A stretch of DNA of 64,000 bases from Clostridium_AD sp050717515 (GCF_050717515.1 NZ_JBOITL010000032.1:1-64000), one strand, 5' to 3'; shown: positions 1-8,402, numbered from the stretch's first letter. Numbers and translations: made by a program. The notes: a model not told the origin generated them from the letters alone.

Positions 1-47
1 CCCATACCATCACTCTCCTAACTTGATGTATTAAGTATAACAAAAAA

Positions 48-119
48 ACCCTACAAAGTAGAGTCAGTTAGTTTTGAGTCAAGTATGGCTCTTTTTTTAA
101 ACTGTCTACCTTATAGGGT
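48..119. repeat. Possible insertion-sequence end (short inverted ends)
   Basis: ACCCTA at 48 and TAGGGT at 114-119 face each other about 70 bp apart, with a T-run between them. This looks like the residue of a small transposable element, but no transposase is visible and the arms are only six bases, so the call is weak. Confidence 0.25.
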
Positions 120-167
120 CCATTATAAAATTAATTTTCTTATGGCTTTTTATAGAGCAAAAAAGTA

Positions 168-362
168 TTATTTAATAGGTATAAATATGTCAAAATCTCC
201 ATTGCTCATAAATTTCTCATCATATAATTCTAGTTGAGGTCTACAATCTATTTCGTAACCTGAGGCTGGAACGAACTTTTCAAATATATCATTAAAAAAC
301 TCACCTAAATCTTTTATATCTCATTTATAATATGCAAATCAGTGTGTATACGTTGGAATAAT
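168..362 (-). pseudogene. Remnant of a GyrI-like effector-binding domain protein
   Basis: Read on the minus strand, the sequence ends in a domain tail with the pieces FFNDIFEKFVPASGYEID and GDFDIFIPIK followed by TAA. This is the usual ending of the GyrI-like/AraC effector-binding domain. Upstream in the same frame are PTYTH and FAYYK, interrupted by two TGA codons that both look like TGG changed to TGA. Only the C-terminal third of such a domain (about 150 residues) remains. It ends just before the first van promoter repeat, so it probably marks old flanking DNA. Family assignment is from motif memory. Confidence 0.5.
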
Positions 363-380
363 ATTGCTTAGTAAAATTAA

Positions 381-460
381 ATCTTAAGAAATCTTAAGGT
401 TTAATTACAATTTTCTTAAGTTTATTTTTGTAATATAAGAGAGTAAGGAATATGCAGTTT
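381..460 (+). promoter_or_regulatory. van promoter repeat, copy 1 (upstream of vanY1)
   Basis: An 80-bp block is almost identical to 5234-5313 and 8537-8616. It opens with two TCTTAAG half-sites 10 bp apart, followed by TTTTCTTAAG and a TAATAT -10-like element at about 431. OmpR-family regulators such as VanR bind direct repeats of this layout, so this is the likely VanR-controlled promoter of vanY1. The 140-bp leader from 461 to 602 holds no recognised feature. Confidence 0.75.
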
Positions 461-602
461 ACTACGAGCACTATATAAGAAGTTTTAAAAGATTTTGTAT
501 GAAATTCTGAGGGGTGAGAATAAAAATTGCTCCTCCACGATTGAGATACAGTGGGGCCGAGGGTATCTGAGCTTACTAAAAATAAATAAGGAGGAATTTA
601 AG

Positions 603-1307
603 GTGAAAAAGAAAATTACAATAATTTTGATTTTAGGTATTATAGGGCTAATGTATATAAATAGTAGATATGGCGGGCTAAAAGTAATAGGGGGTGTAAT
701 TGAAAGGAGCACTTATGTTGAAACTGTTAAAGATATGTCTAATGAAAATAGCAATGTAGATGATGGTAACTTAATATTAGTGAATAGGAGAAATGAACTA
801 GATAAAGATTATGTTCCCAAGCATTTAAAAGTTCCAAATATCAGATTTTATTCTACCGTGTCAAATGAAGAAATGCAGATGGAAGAGGTTGCAGGCGATG
901 CGCTTAAAAAATTATTTGAAAAAAGTGAACAGGAGGGTATTATACTTTATGGACTATCTGGTTATAGATCTTATGCAACTCAAAAGGACTTATATGAAAA
1001 TAGTATTAAAACAAACGGAAAAGGATATACAGATAATTATGTGGCAATGGCAGGTAAAAGTGAACATCAATCAGGACTTGCAATGGATATAACTAATTCT
1101 AAAAAAAGTACAGGCTTTGAATATACAAAAGAAGGTATATGGCTTAAAGATAATGCTTATAAATTTGGATTTATAATAAGATATGGAAAAGGTAAAGAAG
1201 AGGTTACAGGTTATAATTATGAACCTTGGCATGTAAGGTATGTGGGGACTGAGAATTCAAAAAAAATTTACTTGAAGGATATTACTTTAGAGGAATTTTT
1301 AAAATAA
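603..1307 (+). CDS. vanY: VanY-type D,D-carboxypeptidase, copy 1
   Basis: Predicted membrane-anchored zinc D,D-carboxypeptidase of the VanY/peptidase M15B family, which removes the terminal D-Ala from pentapeptide precursors and so lowers the number of vancomycin targets. An N-terminal hydrophobic segment (about residues 4-20) is followed by the catalytic domain: SGYRSYATQ, the zinc motif SEHQSGLAMDI (His and Asp) and EPWHVRYVG (catalytic Glu side and second His). The GTG start at 603 is preferred over the ATG at 495 because AAGGAGGAA lies 8 bp upstream and vanY2 aligns from the same codon; this gives 234 residues. It is led by van promoter repeat 1 and followed directly by a ferredoxin remnant and a broken vanR. 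A close paralogue lies at 8696. Confidence 0.85.
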   Translation: MKKKITIILILGIIGLMYINSRYGGLKVIGGVIERSTYVETVKDMSNENSNVDDGNLILVNRRNELDKDYVPKHLKVPNIRFYSTVSNEEMQMEEVAGDALKKLFEKSEQEGIILYGLSGYRSYATQKDLYENSIKTNGKGYTDNYVAMAGKSEHQSGLAMDITNSKKSTGFEYTKEGIWLKDNAYKFGFIIRYGKGKEEVTGYNYEPWHVRYVGTENSKKIYLKDITLEEFLK

Positions 1308-1376
1308 TCTATTAGATATGGGGAATGTGTAAAAATCTGTCCTACAAAGGCTATAAAAAAAGGATTTAAAATCTAG
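1308..1376 (+). pseudogene. 3' fragment of a NapH-like 4Fe-4S membrane protein gene
   Basis: The 22 codons directly after the vanY1 stop read YGECVKICPTKAIKKGFKI and stop. They match the C-terminus of the intact NapH-like protein at 15369-16199 (GECVTACPTKAIKKGF). It is an orphan ferredoxin-motif tail. A different part of the same gene survives in the equivalent place after vanY2, which points to an ancestral gene lying between vanY and vanR. Confidence 0.75.
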
Positions 1377-1386
1377 GGTCTTAACT

Positions 1387-1647
1387 GTAGTATATAATAA
1401 GATTATTACTTTAACCTCTACAGAATTTGAAATGTTACACGTATTAGCTAATAATACAGGAAGAGTTTTTAGTGCAGAAGAAATATTTCAAAGAGTTTGG
1501 AAAGAAAAATATTATCAATCAAACAATACAGTTATGACTCACATGAGTAAACTAAGGGAAAAGCTTGATGCGGTTTTAGAGGGTGAGAAACTTATTCATA
1601 CTATATGGGGAGTAGGGTATAAAATTGAAAAGAAAACTTATATATAA
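1387..1647 (+). pseudogene. vanR: vanR copy 1, N-terminally truncated
   Basis: Only the DNA-binding winged-helix half of an OmpR-family regulator remains. From about 1390 it matches residues 151-236 of the intact VanR at 9641-10351, including GRVFSAEEIFQRVWKEKYY and the recognition region SNNTVMTHMSKLREKL. The phosphoacceptor receiver domain is missing; the break falls right after the ferredoxin fragment. The first ATG (1432) has no ribosome site. The tail overlaps the start of vanS1 by 23 bp, as in the intact pair. A free DNA-binding domain could in principle compete for operators, but it is more likely not made. Confidence 0.8.
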
Positions 1648-2728
1648 ATTAGAGTTAAAAATAGTTTTTAATATATTGATTACTTTCATATTATCAACAT
1701 TAACAATGGCAGTAATTTATATTATGTGGAAGTTTTTTTTGGCAATAGGTGCAAGCTATTTACAACAATTTTTAGATAAAATTTATATGGCAAGGCAATA
1801 TGTGGATTTTACAAAGATAATAATTGCACTATGGATAATTATTTTTATAAGTTATTCTCATTTATTCATTTACAAGAAGCTAAAGTACTTTGTAGAAGTT
1901 GATGAACATATGAAAGCTATAGCCGCGGGTAGGATAGATAAAAAAATACCAGAACAATCGAAAGCAGAGCTTCGGAAAATAGCTAAAAATATGAATGAAA
2001 TAATAAATAAATTAAATAAATCAATAGAAGAAGAGCGGAGAGCAGAACAAACAAAATATGAATTAATAACAAATGTATCTCATGATTTACGCACTCCATT
2101 AACCTCAATATTAGGGTATCTTGAACTCATAGATAATGATAAATATAAAGATGAAGTTGAACTTAGATATTATGTAAATATTGCCTATGAAAAATCAAAA
2201 CGATTGAATAATTTAATCAATGATTTATTTCAGTATACTATAATGAGAAATAGTACTTTAAGATTAAATAAAGAATTAATAAATGTAATTGAACTTTTAA
2301 ATCAACTGGTATTGGAATTTAGGCCACAGTTTAGAAAAGTAGATATAGAGTGTAGGACATATTTTTCGGAGGATAAACTCTTAATAATGGCTGATGCAGT
2401 TAAAATGGCTAGGGCATTTGAAAATCTAATTTCTAATGGTATGAACTATGGTAGTGGGACTGAGTATATTGACATATGTACTAGGAAAGAAAATAATAGT
2501 GCGATTATAGAGATAATTAATTATGGTGAGCCAATACCAAGTATAGATATACCTTTTATTTTTGAAAGGTTCTATAGAGTTGAAAAATCACGTTCAGGAT
2601 TTACTGGAGGTTCAGGATTAGGTCTTGCTATAACCAAAAGTATAATAGAGCTTCATGAAGGTGAAATTTTTGTTGAAAGCAATTATGAGAGAACTGCTTT
2701 TATAATTAAATTGCCCTTGGGTATTTAA
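1625..2728 (+). CDS. vanS: VanS-type sensor histidine kinase, copy 1
   Basis: Membrane sensor kinase of 367 residues, nearly the same as the kinase at 10329. There are two membrane segments (about 12-38 and 62-84), a HAMP-like linker (VEVDEHMKAIAAGRIDKK), the phosphoacceptor H-box VSHDLRTPLTSILGYLEL, an N-box around NLISNGMNYG and the G-box GGSGLGLAITKSII. The start is a TTG inside the end of vanR, so translation is normally coupled to vanR. Here vanR is truncated, so expression is doubtful although the frame is fully open. If made, it would have to signal through the VanR at 9641. A terminator follows. Confidence 0.8.
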   Translation: MKRKLIYKLELKIVFNILITFILSTLTMAVIYIMWKFFLAIGASYLQQFLDKIYMARQYVDFTKIIIALWIIIFISYSHLFIYKKLKYFVEVDEHMKAIAAGRIDKKIPEQSKAELRKIAKNMNEIINKLNKSIEEERRAEQTKYELITNVSHDLRTPLTSILGYLELIDNDKYKDEVELRYYVNIAYEKSKRLNNLINDLFQYTIMRNSTLRLNKELINVIELLNQLVLEFRPQFRKVDIECRTYFSEDKLLIMADAVKMARAFENLISNGMNYGSGTEYIDICTRKENNSAIIEIINYGEPIPSIDIPFIFERFYRVEKSRSGFTGGSGLGLAITKSIIELHEGEIFVESNYERTAFIIKLPLGI

Positions 2729-2826
2729 TACAGTTTGAAAATATAGATCTAGATGTATGTTAATATGGTAATATAATTTGGATAGATAAAAATATGCCAA
2801 GTTGGATAAATAATATATTAAATGAG

Positions 2827-2865
2827 TAGCTAGTAAAACTTATTGTATTTACTAGCTATTTTTTT
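2827..2865 (+). terminator. Rho-independent terminator after vanS1
   Basis: Perfect 11-bp stem TAGCTAGTAAA / TTTACTAGCTA (2827-2837 and 2848-2858), then seven T. The rest of the 2729-3051 gap holds only a short direct repeat (ATTGGTGGGTCA, near 2915 and 2928) and the AAAGGAGG ribosome site of the next gene. Confidence 0.85.
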
Positions 2866-3051
2866 ATGTCCATTAGGCTAAAACTATTTACTGGTTTTAC
2901 CAAGTCACAGTTACATTGGTGGGTCACATTGGTGGGTCAAGCTTTAAATAATTAAACAAAAGAGTATATTTTAAAAGGTTAGTTTATGATATTCTTGTAG
3001 AAGATATTAATAAATATATAAACTAAGATTGAAGAAAGGAGGCCTTGTAAT

Positions 3052-4101
3052 ATGGAAGCAATAATTATTATAATGACTACAATAGTTACATTAATTGTAT
3101 TTTTAGCATCATTTTTAATAGATAAAAGAAGACTTATAAATGGTTTTTTATTTAATATATTTTTAATGTCACTATTTATGGCTACAACATATTGTGCATT
3201 CAAAACACAAAATCGTATTTTGATTGGTTTTGTACTTATTATATTTATCATATTAGCAATAGTACTATTCTTTGCCGTTTATGCACTGATAATTGCATTA
3301 CTAATTAATTCAAAAATTGTTATAAAGAAAGAAGGACGAAGTATTTCTAATTTGCTAACATTATTTTTAGCAATAGGCTTGATAGGTATATTAATATGGT
3401 CAGCTATTAAGCCAGAAAGATTTTTGCCAGATGAGGCAAATGCGATATTAAGTTGTATTTACTTAATAGGGGTCTACTATTGCATTGATGTATTTAATTT
3501 TTTGGTAGCATCTTTAATTTATCAATTTAATAAACCTAAGTTAAATCAAGAGTTTGTTATTGTATTGGGATGTGGATTAAATAAAGATAAAGTTACACCT
3601 CTACTTGCTAGTCGTATAAACAAAGGAATTGAATTTTACAAAAATCAAGCACAAGTAACTACACCTCCAAAAATAATTTTTTCAGGAGGTAAGGGTAATG
3701 ATGAGGAAATATCAGAAGCACTAGCTATGTGTAGATATGCAATTTCTAATGGAGTTCCAGAGGAAGATTGTATTATGGAGGATAAATCAGTAAATACATT
3801 GCAAAACATGAGATTTTCCAATAAGATTATGGAAAAAATAAAAGGCAGTAGTGAATATAATAGTATATTTATTACTAATAATTTTCATCTATTTAGAGCA
3901 GGAATTTATGCTAAAAAGGCAAAATTGAAATCTCAAGGAATAGGTTCCAAGACAGCAATGTTCTTCATTCCAAATGCATTAATTAGGGAATATATCGCAA
4001 TAGCAGTTATGTATAAAAAAAGACATATAATTGTAGTAAGTATTCTTTTAGCAATAGGTATTGTACTAGCCTTTGTTGAACATTTTGCTATAGTAGGTTA
4101 A
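3052..4101 (+). CDS. YdcF/SanA-like (DUF218) membrane protein
   Basis: Predicted membrane protein of 349 residues. Several hydrophobic helices fill roughly residues 1-170, followed by a DUF218 (YdcF/SanA/ElyC-type) domain: VIVLGCGLNKDKVTPLLASR, then IIFSGGKGNDEEISEA, then ITNNFHLFRAG near residue 280, and two C-terminal hydrophobic stretches. DUF218 proteins are linked to envelope integrity, and E. coli SanA was named for its effect on vancomycin exclusion; a similar role here is inference from family and position between the two van blocks. AAAGGAGG precedes the start. The biochemical function is not established. Confidence 0.75.
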   Translation: MEAIIIIMTTIVTLIVFLASFLIDKRRLINGFLFNIFLMSLFMATTYCAFKTQNRILIGFVLIIFIILAIVLFFAVYALIIALLINSKIVIKKEGRSISNLLTLFLAIGLIGILIWSAIKPERFLPDEANAILSCIYLIGVYYCIDVFNFLVASLIYQFNKPKLNQEFVIVLGCGLNKDKVTPLLASRINKGIEFYKNQAQVTTPPKIIFSGGKGNDEEISEALAMCRYAISNGVPEEDCIMEDKSVNTLQNMRFSNKIMEKIKGSSEYNSIFITNNFHLFRAGIYAKKAKLKSQGIGSKTAMFFIPNALIREYIAIAVMYKKRHIIVVSILLAIGIVLAFVEHFAIVG

Positions 4102-4118
4102 ATACATATAAAATAACA

Positions 4119-4271
4119 TTTCGTTGCGATTTCCCAGAAGGTTATAATGTGGACAATTACAAATTCTTTCAGGACACGCCAACAATGGTTCTAAAAGATA
4201 ATGACATCATTGATATAGGAGGACGTTCTATTCAAGTGCTGCATACGCCTGGTCATTCACCGGGATACTAA
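4119..4271 (+). pseudogene. Metallo-beta-lactamase-fold hydrolase fragment
   Basis: Fifty open codons carry DNDIIDIGGRSIQVLHTPGHSPGY and a stop (written here as adjoining parts DNDIIDIGG and RSIQVLHTPGHSPGY). HTPGHSPG is a zinc-ligand motif of the MBL fold. There is no N-terminus and no rest of the fold; a little further on the pieces HGSGTFDYKDFAIWI may be a second shard of the same gene. The stretch 4272-4444 otherwise holds a 7-bp hairpin at 4365-4382 without a T-run and nothing else recognisable. Confidence 0.6.
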
Positions 4272-4444
4272 ATTGCAGCACGGCAGTGGCACTTTTGACT
4301 ACAAAGATTTTGCTATCTGGATATAATTATGTTGACACGCTTTTGACTGCTATGAATAATATGCTACGGCATAGTTGCCGTAACCCCTATTTAGTTGTAG
4401 TTATATTTTATAGTCTCCTTATAGAATCACATTTAATAATTGGT

Positions 4445-4620
4445 TCAAAATAGTATCATTGTGTTAATTACTGCACTTACAAGTGCACAGGCACTAAATA
4501 TAATTGCTGCCATGCCCATTTGTTTTTTTCACGTTTATGCTTACTTACAAGCAGTCCAATGATACCTACACATAATATTACAAGTGCCAATATACTTCCT
4601 TCAATAAACCCTACTTCCAT
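4445..4620 (-). pseudogene. Small two-helix membrane protein, frameshifted
   Basis: From ATG at 4618-4620, with AGGAGAG upstream, the frame reads MEVGFIEGSILALVILCVG and a charged loop KHKREKN, then runs off-frame to a stop at 4477. One extra A in the seven-A tract would join it to the next frame, which continues MGMAAIIFSACALVSAVI to a stop at 4445, giving about 60 residues with two membrane helices. Either a real frameshift, slippage or a sequencing error in the A tract. It lies downstream of the truncated tetR and was probably its operon partner. Function unknown. Confidence 0.5.
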
Positions 4621-4654
4621 TAATCTATCTCTCTCCTTTTATTCTAAATCCCTC

Positions 4655-5116
4655 TTATTTACATCCTTCCATATCTGAATAAAGGTCCACTGTTTTTTGT
4701 ATCAATAGATCACTCACTATATCAACACCTAGTTGTTTCATCATTTGCTGTAAAAATTTCAACCTATTAACTGTTTCCGAAAGATTACGCTCAAAAAGAA
4801 TAGGATTAATCCATACATTTAAAAGAATCATAAAAACTTCTGCACATTCACTAGGATAGTCTGTTGTAATAGATCCATCTGCTTTCCCTTGCAAAATGAT
4901 CTTAGCAATTTTAGGAGCATCCTTAATAATACAATCCTTAATGCCTGTTACTACAAACTGTGGGTTTTTAACTTGTGAAGTTAGGACATTATTCATAGAC
5001 TGTATATTATTATCTGATAAAATAAAGTCTAATATATTTACAAGTTTTTCTCTGGCATTATTTTCCTGTATGTTTATTAGTAAACCATTAAACATTTGAG
5101 TAGTATAATCAGACCT
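4655..5116 (-). pseudogene. TetR-family regulator, N-terminus missing
   Basis: The 146-residue open frame matches only the ligand-binding C-terminal part of a TetR repressor (pieces IIKDAPKIAKIILQGKADGS and CAEVFMILLNVWINP). The DNA-binding helix-turn-helix of about 50 residues is absent. The frame remains open a few codons upstream of the ATG at 5095, up to a TAA at 5117-5119, so the gene was cut there. The cut lies about 40 bp before the duplicated leader of the vanH promoter, suggesting that the incoming van DNA removed its 5' end. Confidence 0.65.
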
Positions 5117-5233
5117 TTACCGCAAAGTGTAAATTTACAACGTTAGTACGCCGAGCAAAGGTCAACAGGTAAACGGTTTTTAATAGAAATATCAGCTAAA
5201 CCATTTTGAAAAATTGATAAATTTTAAATTGTA

Positions 5234-5313
5234 ATCTTAAGAAATCTTAAGGTTTAATTACAATTTTCTTAAACTTATTTTTGTAATATAAGAGAGTAAG
5301 GAATATGCATTTT
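5234..5313 (+). promoter_or_regulatory. van promoter repeat, copy 2 (upstream of vanH)
   Basis: Second copy of the 80-bp TCTTAAG direct-repeat promoter, with TAATAT at 5284-5289 as the likely -10. Similarity with copy 3 extends beyond the core, from about 5156 (AAAGGTCAACAGG) to about 5367, so copies 2 and 3 share a leader of about 210 bp. No good -35 is visible, as expected for an activator-dependent promoter. The rest of the 5117-5450 gap is this leader. Confidence 0.75.
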
Positions 5314-5450
5314 ACTTTATTGAAAAATTTTCAAATAAAAAAAATGTGTTATTTACTTAGATTTAAGAAAATATTTTACTTCTACGTTAATTTGAAATAG
5401 TATGCGATAAAAGCAAAGAAAAATGTAATATGAAAGGAGAAATCTAAATC

Positions 5451-6410
5451 ATGGCAAAAATAAAAATTACAATTTATGGATGCACACAGGACGAGGCCGT
5501 TTTGTTCCGAGAAATAGCGCCTCGCTTTGGAATTATGCCAACTATCACAGATGCAGTGGTATCTGAAGCTAATATTAAACTGGCATTTGGAAATCGATGC
5601 ATCAGCGTTGGTCATAAAACTCAAATCACAAATTCCATTCTTCTTGCGCTCAGCCAAGCTGGTGTAAGATATATCTCTACAAGAAGTATTGGATATAACC
5701 ATATTAATGTAAAATACGCAAAGAGCGTTGGCATTTCCATTGAAAATGTCACTTATTCGCCTGATAGCGTGGCTGATTACACATTAATGCTCATGCTGAT
5801 GGCGGTACGAAATACAAAATCCATTATTAGCCGTGCAGATATTTATGATTTCAGATTGAATGATGTACGCGGGAAAGAATTACGTGATATGACCATTGGC
5901 GTAATTGGAACAGGACGCATTGGCGCTGCGGTTATTGAAAGGCTGAGGGGCTTTGGCTGCAATATATTAGCCTATGACCATCGGTCCATATCCTCTGATG
6001 ATTACGTTCCTCTTAATGAATTGTTACAGCAGAGCGATATTATAACGCTCCATACACCACTTAAAGAGGATACAAACCATCTTATTAATCGTCAACGTAT
6101 CGAGCAGATGAAGCACGGCGCGTTTATTATCAATACTGGACGCGGTTCACTTATCGATACCGAGGCTCTTATTTCAGCGTTGGAAAGTGGTAAACTAGGC
6201 GGTGCGGCATTGGATGTACTCGAAGGAGAGGAAGGAATATTCTACTTTGACTACAGAAAAAAAACCATTGAAAACAAACTGCTGTTGCGGTTACATAAAC
6301 TAACGAATGTGATTATTACTCCGCACACCGCCTATTACACAGAACACGCCTTGAAAGATACCGTTGAAAATACTATTATCAATTGCTTGAAATTTGAAAG
6401 GAGAGAGTAG
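5451..6410 (+). CDS. vanH: D-lactate dehydrogenase VanH
   Basis: NAD(P)H-dependent D-2-hydroxyacid dehydrogenase that reduces pyruvate to D-lactate for the Van ligase. At 319 residues it matches the VanH length. Visible features are SIGYNHINV, the Rossmann motif GVIGTGRIGAAV (about residue 146), the catalytic Arg in INTGRGSLID, the acidic EGEEGIFYFD stretch typical of VanH, and the catalytic His in TPHTAYYTEHAL. AAAGGAG lies 9 bp before the ATG. It is the first gene of a tight vanH-vanA-vanX operon (1-bp gap, then a 4-bp overlap). Codons with GCG, CGC and CTG are much commoner than in the flanking genes, a sign of transfer. Confidence 0.92.
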   Translation: MAKIKITIYGCTQDEAVLFREIAPRFGIMPTITDAVVSEANIKLAFGNRCISVGHKTQITNSILLALSQAGVRYISTRSIGYNHINVKYAKSVGISIENVTYSPDSVADYTLMLMLMAVRNTKSIISRADIYDFRLNDVRGKELRDMTIGVIGTGRIGAAVIERLRGFGCNILAYDHRSISSDDYVPLNELLQQSDIITLHTPLKEDTNHLINRQRIEQMKHGAFIINTGRGSLIDTEALISALESGKLGGAALDVLEGEEGIFYFDYRKKTIENKLLLRLHKLTNVIITPHTAYYTEHALKDTVENTIINCLKFERRE

Positions 6411-6411
6411 C

Positions 6412-7452
6412 ATGGATAGGTTAAAAATCGCAATTATATTTGGGGGTTGTTCCGAGGAACATCCTATCTCCGTTAAATCAGCACAAGAGGTCGCAAAAAA
6501 CCTTGATATGGAAAAGTATGAACCGTTCTATATCGGGATTACGAAAAATGGCGTTTGGAAGCTTTGTCACTGCCCTGACGCAAATTGGGAAAATGGAAGT
6601 TGCTGTCCGGCTATACTGTCACCGGACAGAAGCGTACACGGATTGCTTGTTCTGGAGCAGGGACAATACAAAACAATTCGTTTGGATATGGTGTTTCCCG
6701 TCCTGCATGGCAAACTTGGCGAGGATGGTGCGATGCAAGGTTTGTTGGAGCTTTCCGGCATCCCCTATGTAGGCTGCGATGTCCAAAGTTCTGCTCTGTG
6801 TATGGACAAATCCCTTGCTTTTATTGTCGCTAGAAACGCGGAAGTTGCTACGCCAAATTTCTGGACTGTCATGGCCAACGAGAATATTGATGCCGACCAG
6901 CTTACTTATCCCGTTTTTGTAAAGCCGGCCCGTTCAGGTTCATCTTTCGGCATCACTAAGGTATGTCGAAAAGAAGAATTGCTGAGTGCGATGGAAACCG
7001 CAAGACAGTATGACTCGAAGGTGTTGATTGAAGAGGCTATCGTCGGCAGCGAGGTAGGATGTGCGATATTAGGGAACGATATGGATTTGATTGTAGGCGA
7101 GGTAGATCAAATTTGTCTATCTCATGGTTTTTTCAAAATCCATCAGGAGAATAAGCCTGAAAACGGTTCTGAAAACTCAACAGTAATAGTTCCTGCTGAC
7201 ATTTCGTCAGAGGCGCGCTTGCTTGTTCAGGAGACAGCAAAAACCGTATATCGCGCTTTGGGATGCAGGGGACTTTCGCGGGTAGATATGTTCCTTACGG
7301 AAGATGGAAAAGTAATACTTAACGAGGTTAATACTTTGCCTGGTATGACCTCATACAGCCGTTATCCGAGAATGATGGTGGCCGCAGGTTTGCCGTTTGC
7401 CGAAGTGATCGACCGGATTATATCGTTGACAGTGAAAGGAGAAAGGCGATGA
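6412..7452 (+). CDS. vanA: D-alanine--D-lactate ligase, VanA/VanB type
   Basis: ATP-grasp ligase that joins D-Ala to D-Lac, so that peptidoglycan precursors end in a depsipeptide with poor vancomycin affinity. The 346-residue sequence opens with FGGCSEEHPISVKSA and contains FPVLHGKLGEDGAMQG, GIPYVGCD, VFVKPARSGSSFG and, near the C-terminus, LNEVNTLPGM with the Mg-binding residues. The omega-loop IHQENKPENGSEN retains the His that marks D-Lac rather than D-Ala ligases. Company with VanH and VanX supports D-Lac over D-Ser. The ATG at 6412 is chosen over 6394 because GAAAGGAGAG lies just before it and the frame then aligns with VanA. From memory it is clearly homologous to VanA and VanB but identical to neither, so it may be a separate allele type. 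Confidence 0.93.
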   Translation: MDRLKIAIIFGGCSEEHPISVKSAQEVAKNLDMEKYEPFYIGITKNGVWKLCHCPDANWENGSCCPAILSPDRSVHGLLVLEQGQYKTIRLDMVFPVLHGKLGEDGAMQGLLELSGIPYVGCDVQSSALCMDKSLAFIVARNAEVATPNFWTVMANENIDADQLTYPVFVKPARSGSSFGITKVCRKEELLSAMETARQYDSKVLIEEAIVGSEVGCAILGNDMDLIVGEVDQICLSHGFFKIHQENKPENGSENSTVIVPADISSEARLLVQETAKTVYRALGCRGLSRVDMFLTEDGKVILNEVNTLPGMTSYSRYPRMMVAAGLPFAEVIDRIISLTVKGERR

Positions 7453-8057
7453 AAAATGATTTTGTCTTTGTAGACGAATTTGTACACGGAATACGTTGGG
7501 ATGCTAAATACGCCACATGGGATAATTTTACCGGCAAACTGGTGGACGGATATGTAGCAAATCGAATTGTCGGTACGAGAGCTTTGTGCGCAGCCCTGGA
7601 AAAAGCACGAGAAAACGCCGCTTCCTTTGGCTTTGGCTTGCTTCTTTGGGATGGTTATCGCCCTCAATGCGCCGTAGATTGTTTTCTGCGCTGGTCAAAA
7701 CAGCCGGAAAATGGCCAGACGAAACTAAAACACTATCCGAATATTGACAAAACCGAGATAGTTGAAAAAGGATATGTGGCCGCTAAGTCGGGGCACAGTC
7801 GCGGCAGCGCAATTGACTTAACCCTCTATCATTTAGCTACCGGTACACTTGTTCCAATGGGCGGCGACTTTGATTTGATGGATTCAGTCTCACATCATGG
7901 AGCAAAAAGAATCACGCAAGTCGAAGCGAGAAACCGTCAATACCTTTGTTCTATCATGGAGGCCTGCGGTTTTGTTTCATATGATTGCGAGTGGTGGCAC
8001 TACACACTGAAACACGAACCTTATCCAAACACTTATTTTGATTTTCCCATCACATAG
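7449..8057 (+). CDS. vanX: D-Ala-D-Ala dipeptidase VanX
   Basis: Zinc dipeptidase that hydrolyses residual D-Ala-D-Ala, keeping normal precursors from being made. The 202 residues equal the usual VanX length. The metal-binding motif SGHSRGSAIDLTL (His and Asp) and the catalytic EWWHYTL (Glu and His) are intact, as is LLWDGYRPQCAV. Its ATG overlaps the vanA stop in ATGA, so it is translationally coupled. It is the last gene of the operon; after it comes a 640-bp gap with a resolvase remnant. Confidence 0.93.
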   Translation: MKNDFVFVDEFVHGIRWDAKYATWDNFTGKLVDGYVANRIVGTRALCAALEKARENAASFGFGLLLWDGYRPQCAVDCFLRWSKQPENGQTKLKHYPNIDKTEIVEKGYVAAKSGHSRGSAIDLTLYHLATGTLVPMGGDFDLMDSVSHHGAKRITQVEARNRQYLCSIMEACGFVSYDCEWWHYTLKHEPYPNTYFDFPIT

Positions 8058-8249
8058 TTGAGGCGGTCAAAAAAATTGCCAAAAGCATTGAAAGTACTTA
8101 TAGCAGCTAATATTTAGGCAACATAATCTATAAAGGTACTGTATTATTTCAATAACTAAATTTTAGATACATAAATATTTAATATTAACAGTTTCATGTA
8201 AACGATGGTTTGCAAGGAGCTGTTATATTTTATTTTAGAAAAGAGGTAA

Positions 8250-8402
8250 GTTCATAAAAAATTTAAACATAGCCTAACTGAATTCTCGGATATAATAGAT
8301 AAAGCAACCCCTGAGGGATTAAAGAATGCTAAGGCTAAAGGTATTAAGTTGGGTAGACCTAACAGGATTTTACAGAAGACTTTAAAAAAATATGAATTAT
8401 AA
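8250..8402 (+). pseudogene. Serine recombinase (resolvase/invertase) tail fragment
   Basis: A 50-codon open stretch ends TPEGLKNAKAKGIKLGRP and a short tail, then TAA. The NAKAKGIKLGRP segment is the hinge between catalytic and DNA-binding domains in resolvases; the catalytic serine domain and most of the helix-turn-helix are gone. It sits between vanX and the third promoter repeat and is the clearest trace of the mobile element that carried the operon. The surrounding gap 8058-8249 shows nothing I recognise. An imperfect hairpin with seven T at about 8405-8437 may end vanX transcripts. Confidence 0.65.

Noticed and set aside
495..602. Longer N-terminus for vanY1 from the ATG at 495
   Set aside because: No ribosome site, no counterpart in vanY2, and a strong AAGGAGG before the GTG at 603.
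2979..3251. Minus-strand frame opposite the DUF218 gene
   Set aside because: Shadow of the plus-strand hydrophobic gene; no ribosome site and no family resemblance.
4365..4382. Seven-bp hairpin as a terminator
   Set aside because: No T-run and no gene ending there.
6394..6411. Ligase start at 6394
   Set aside because: The ribosome site lies inside this stretch; homology to VanA begins at 6412.
6412..7452. D-Ala-D-Ser or plain Ddl ligase
   Set aside because: Partners are VanH and VanX rather than VanT and VanXY, and the omega-loop IHQE matches D-Lac ligases.
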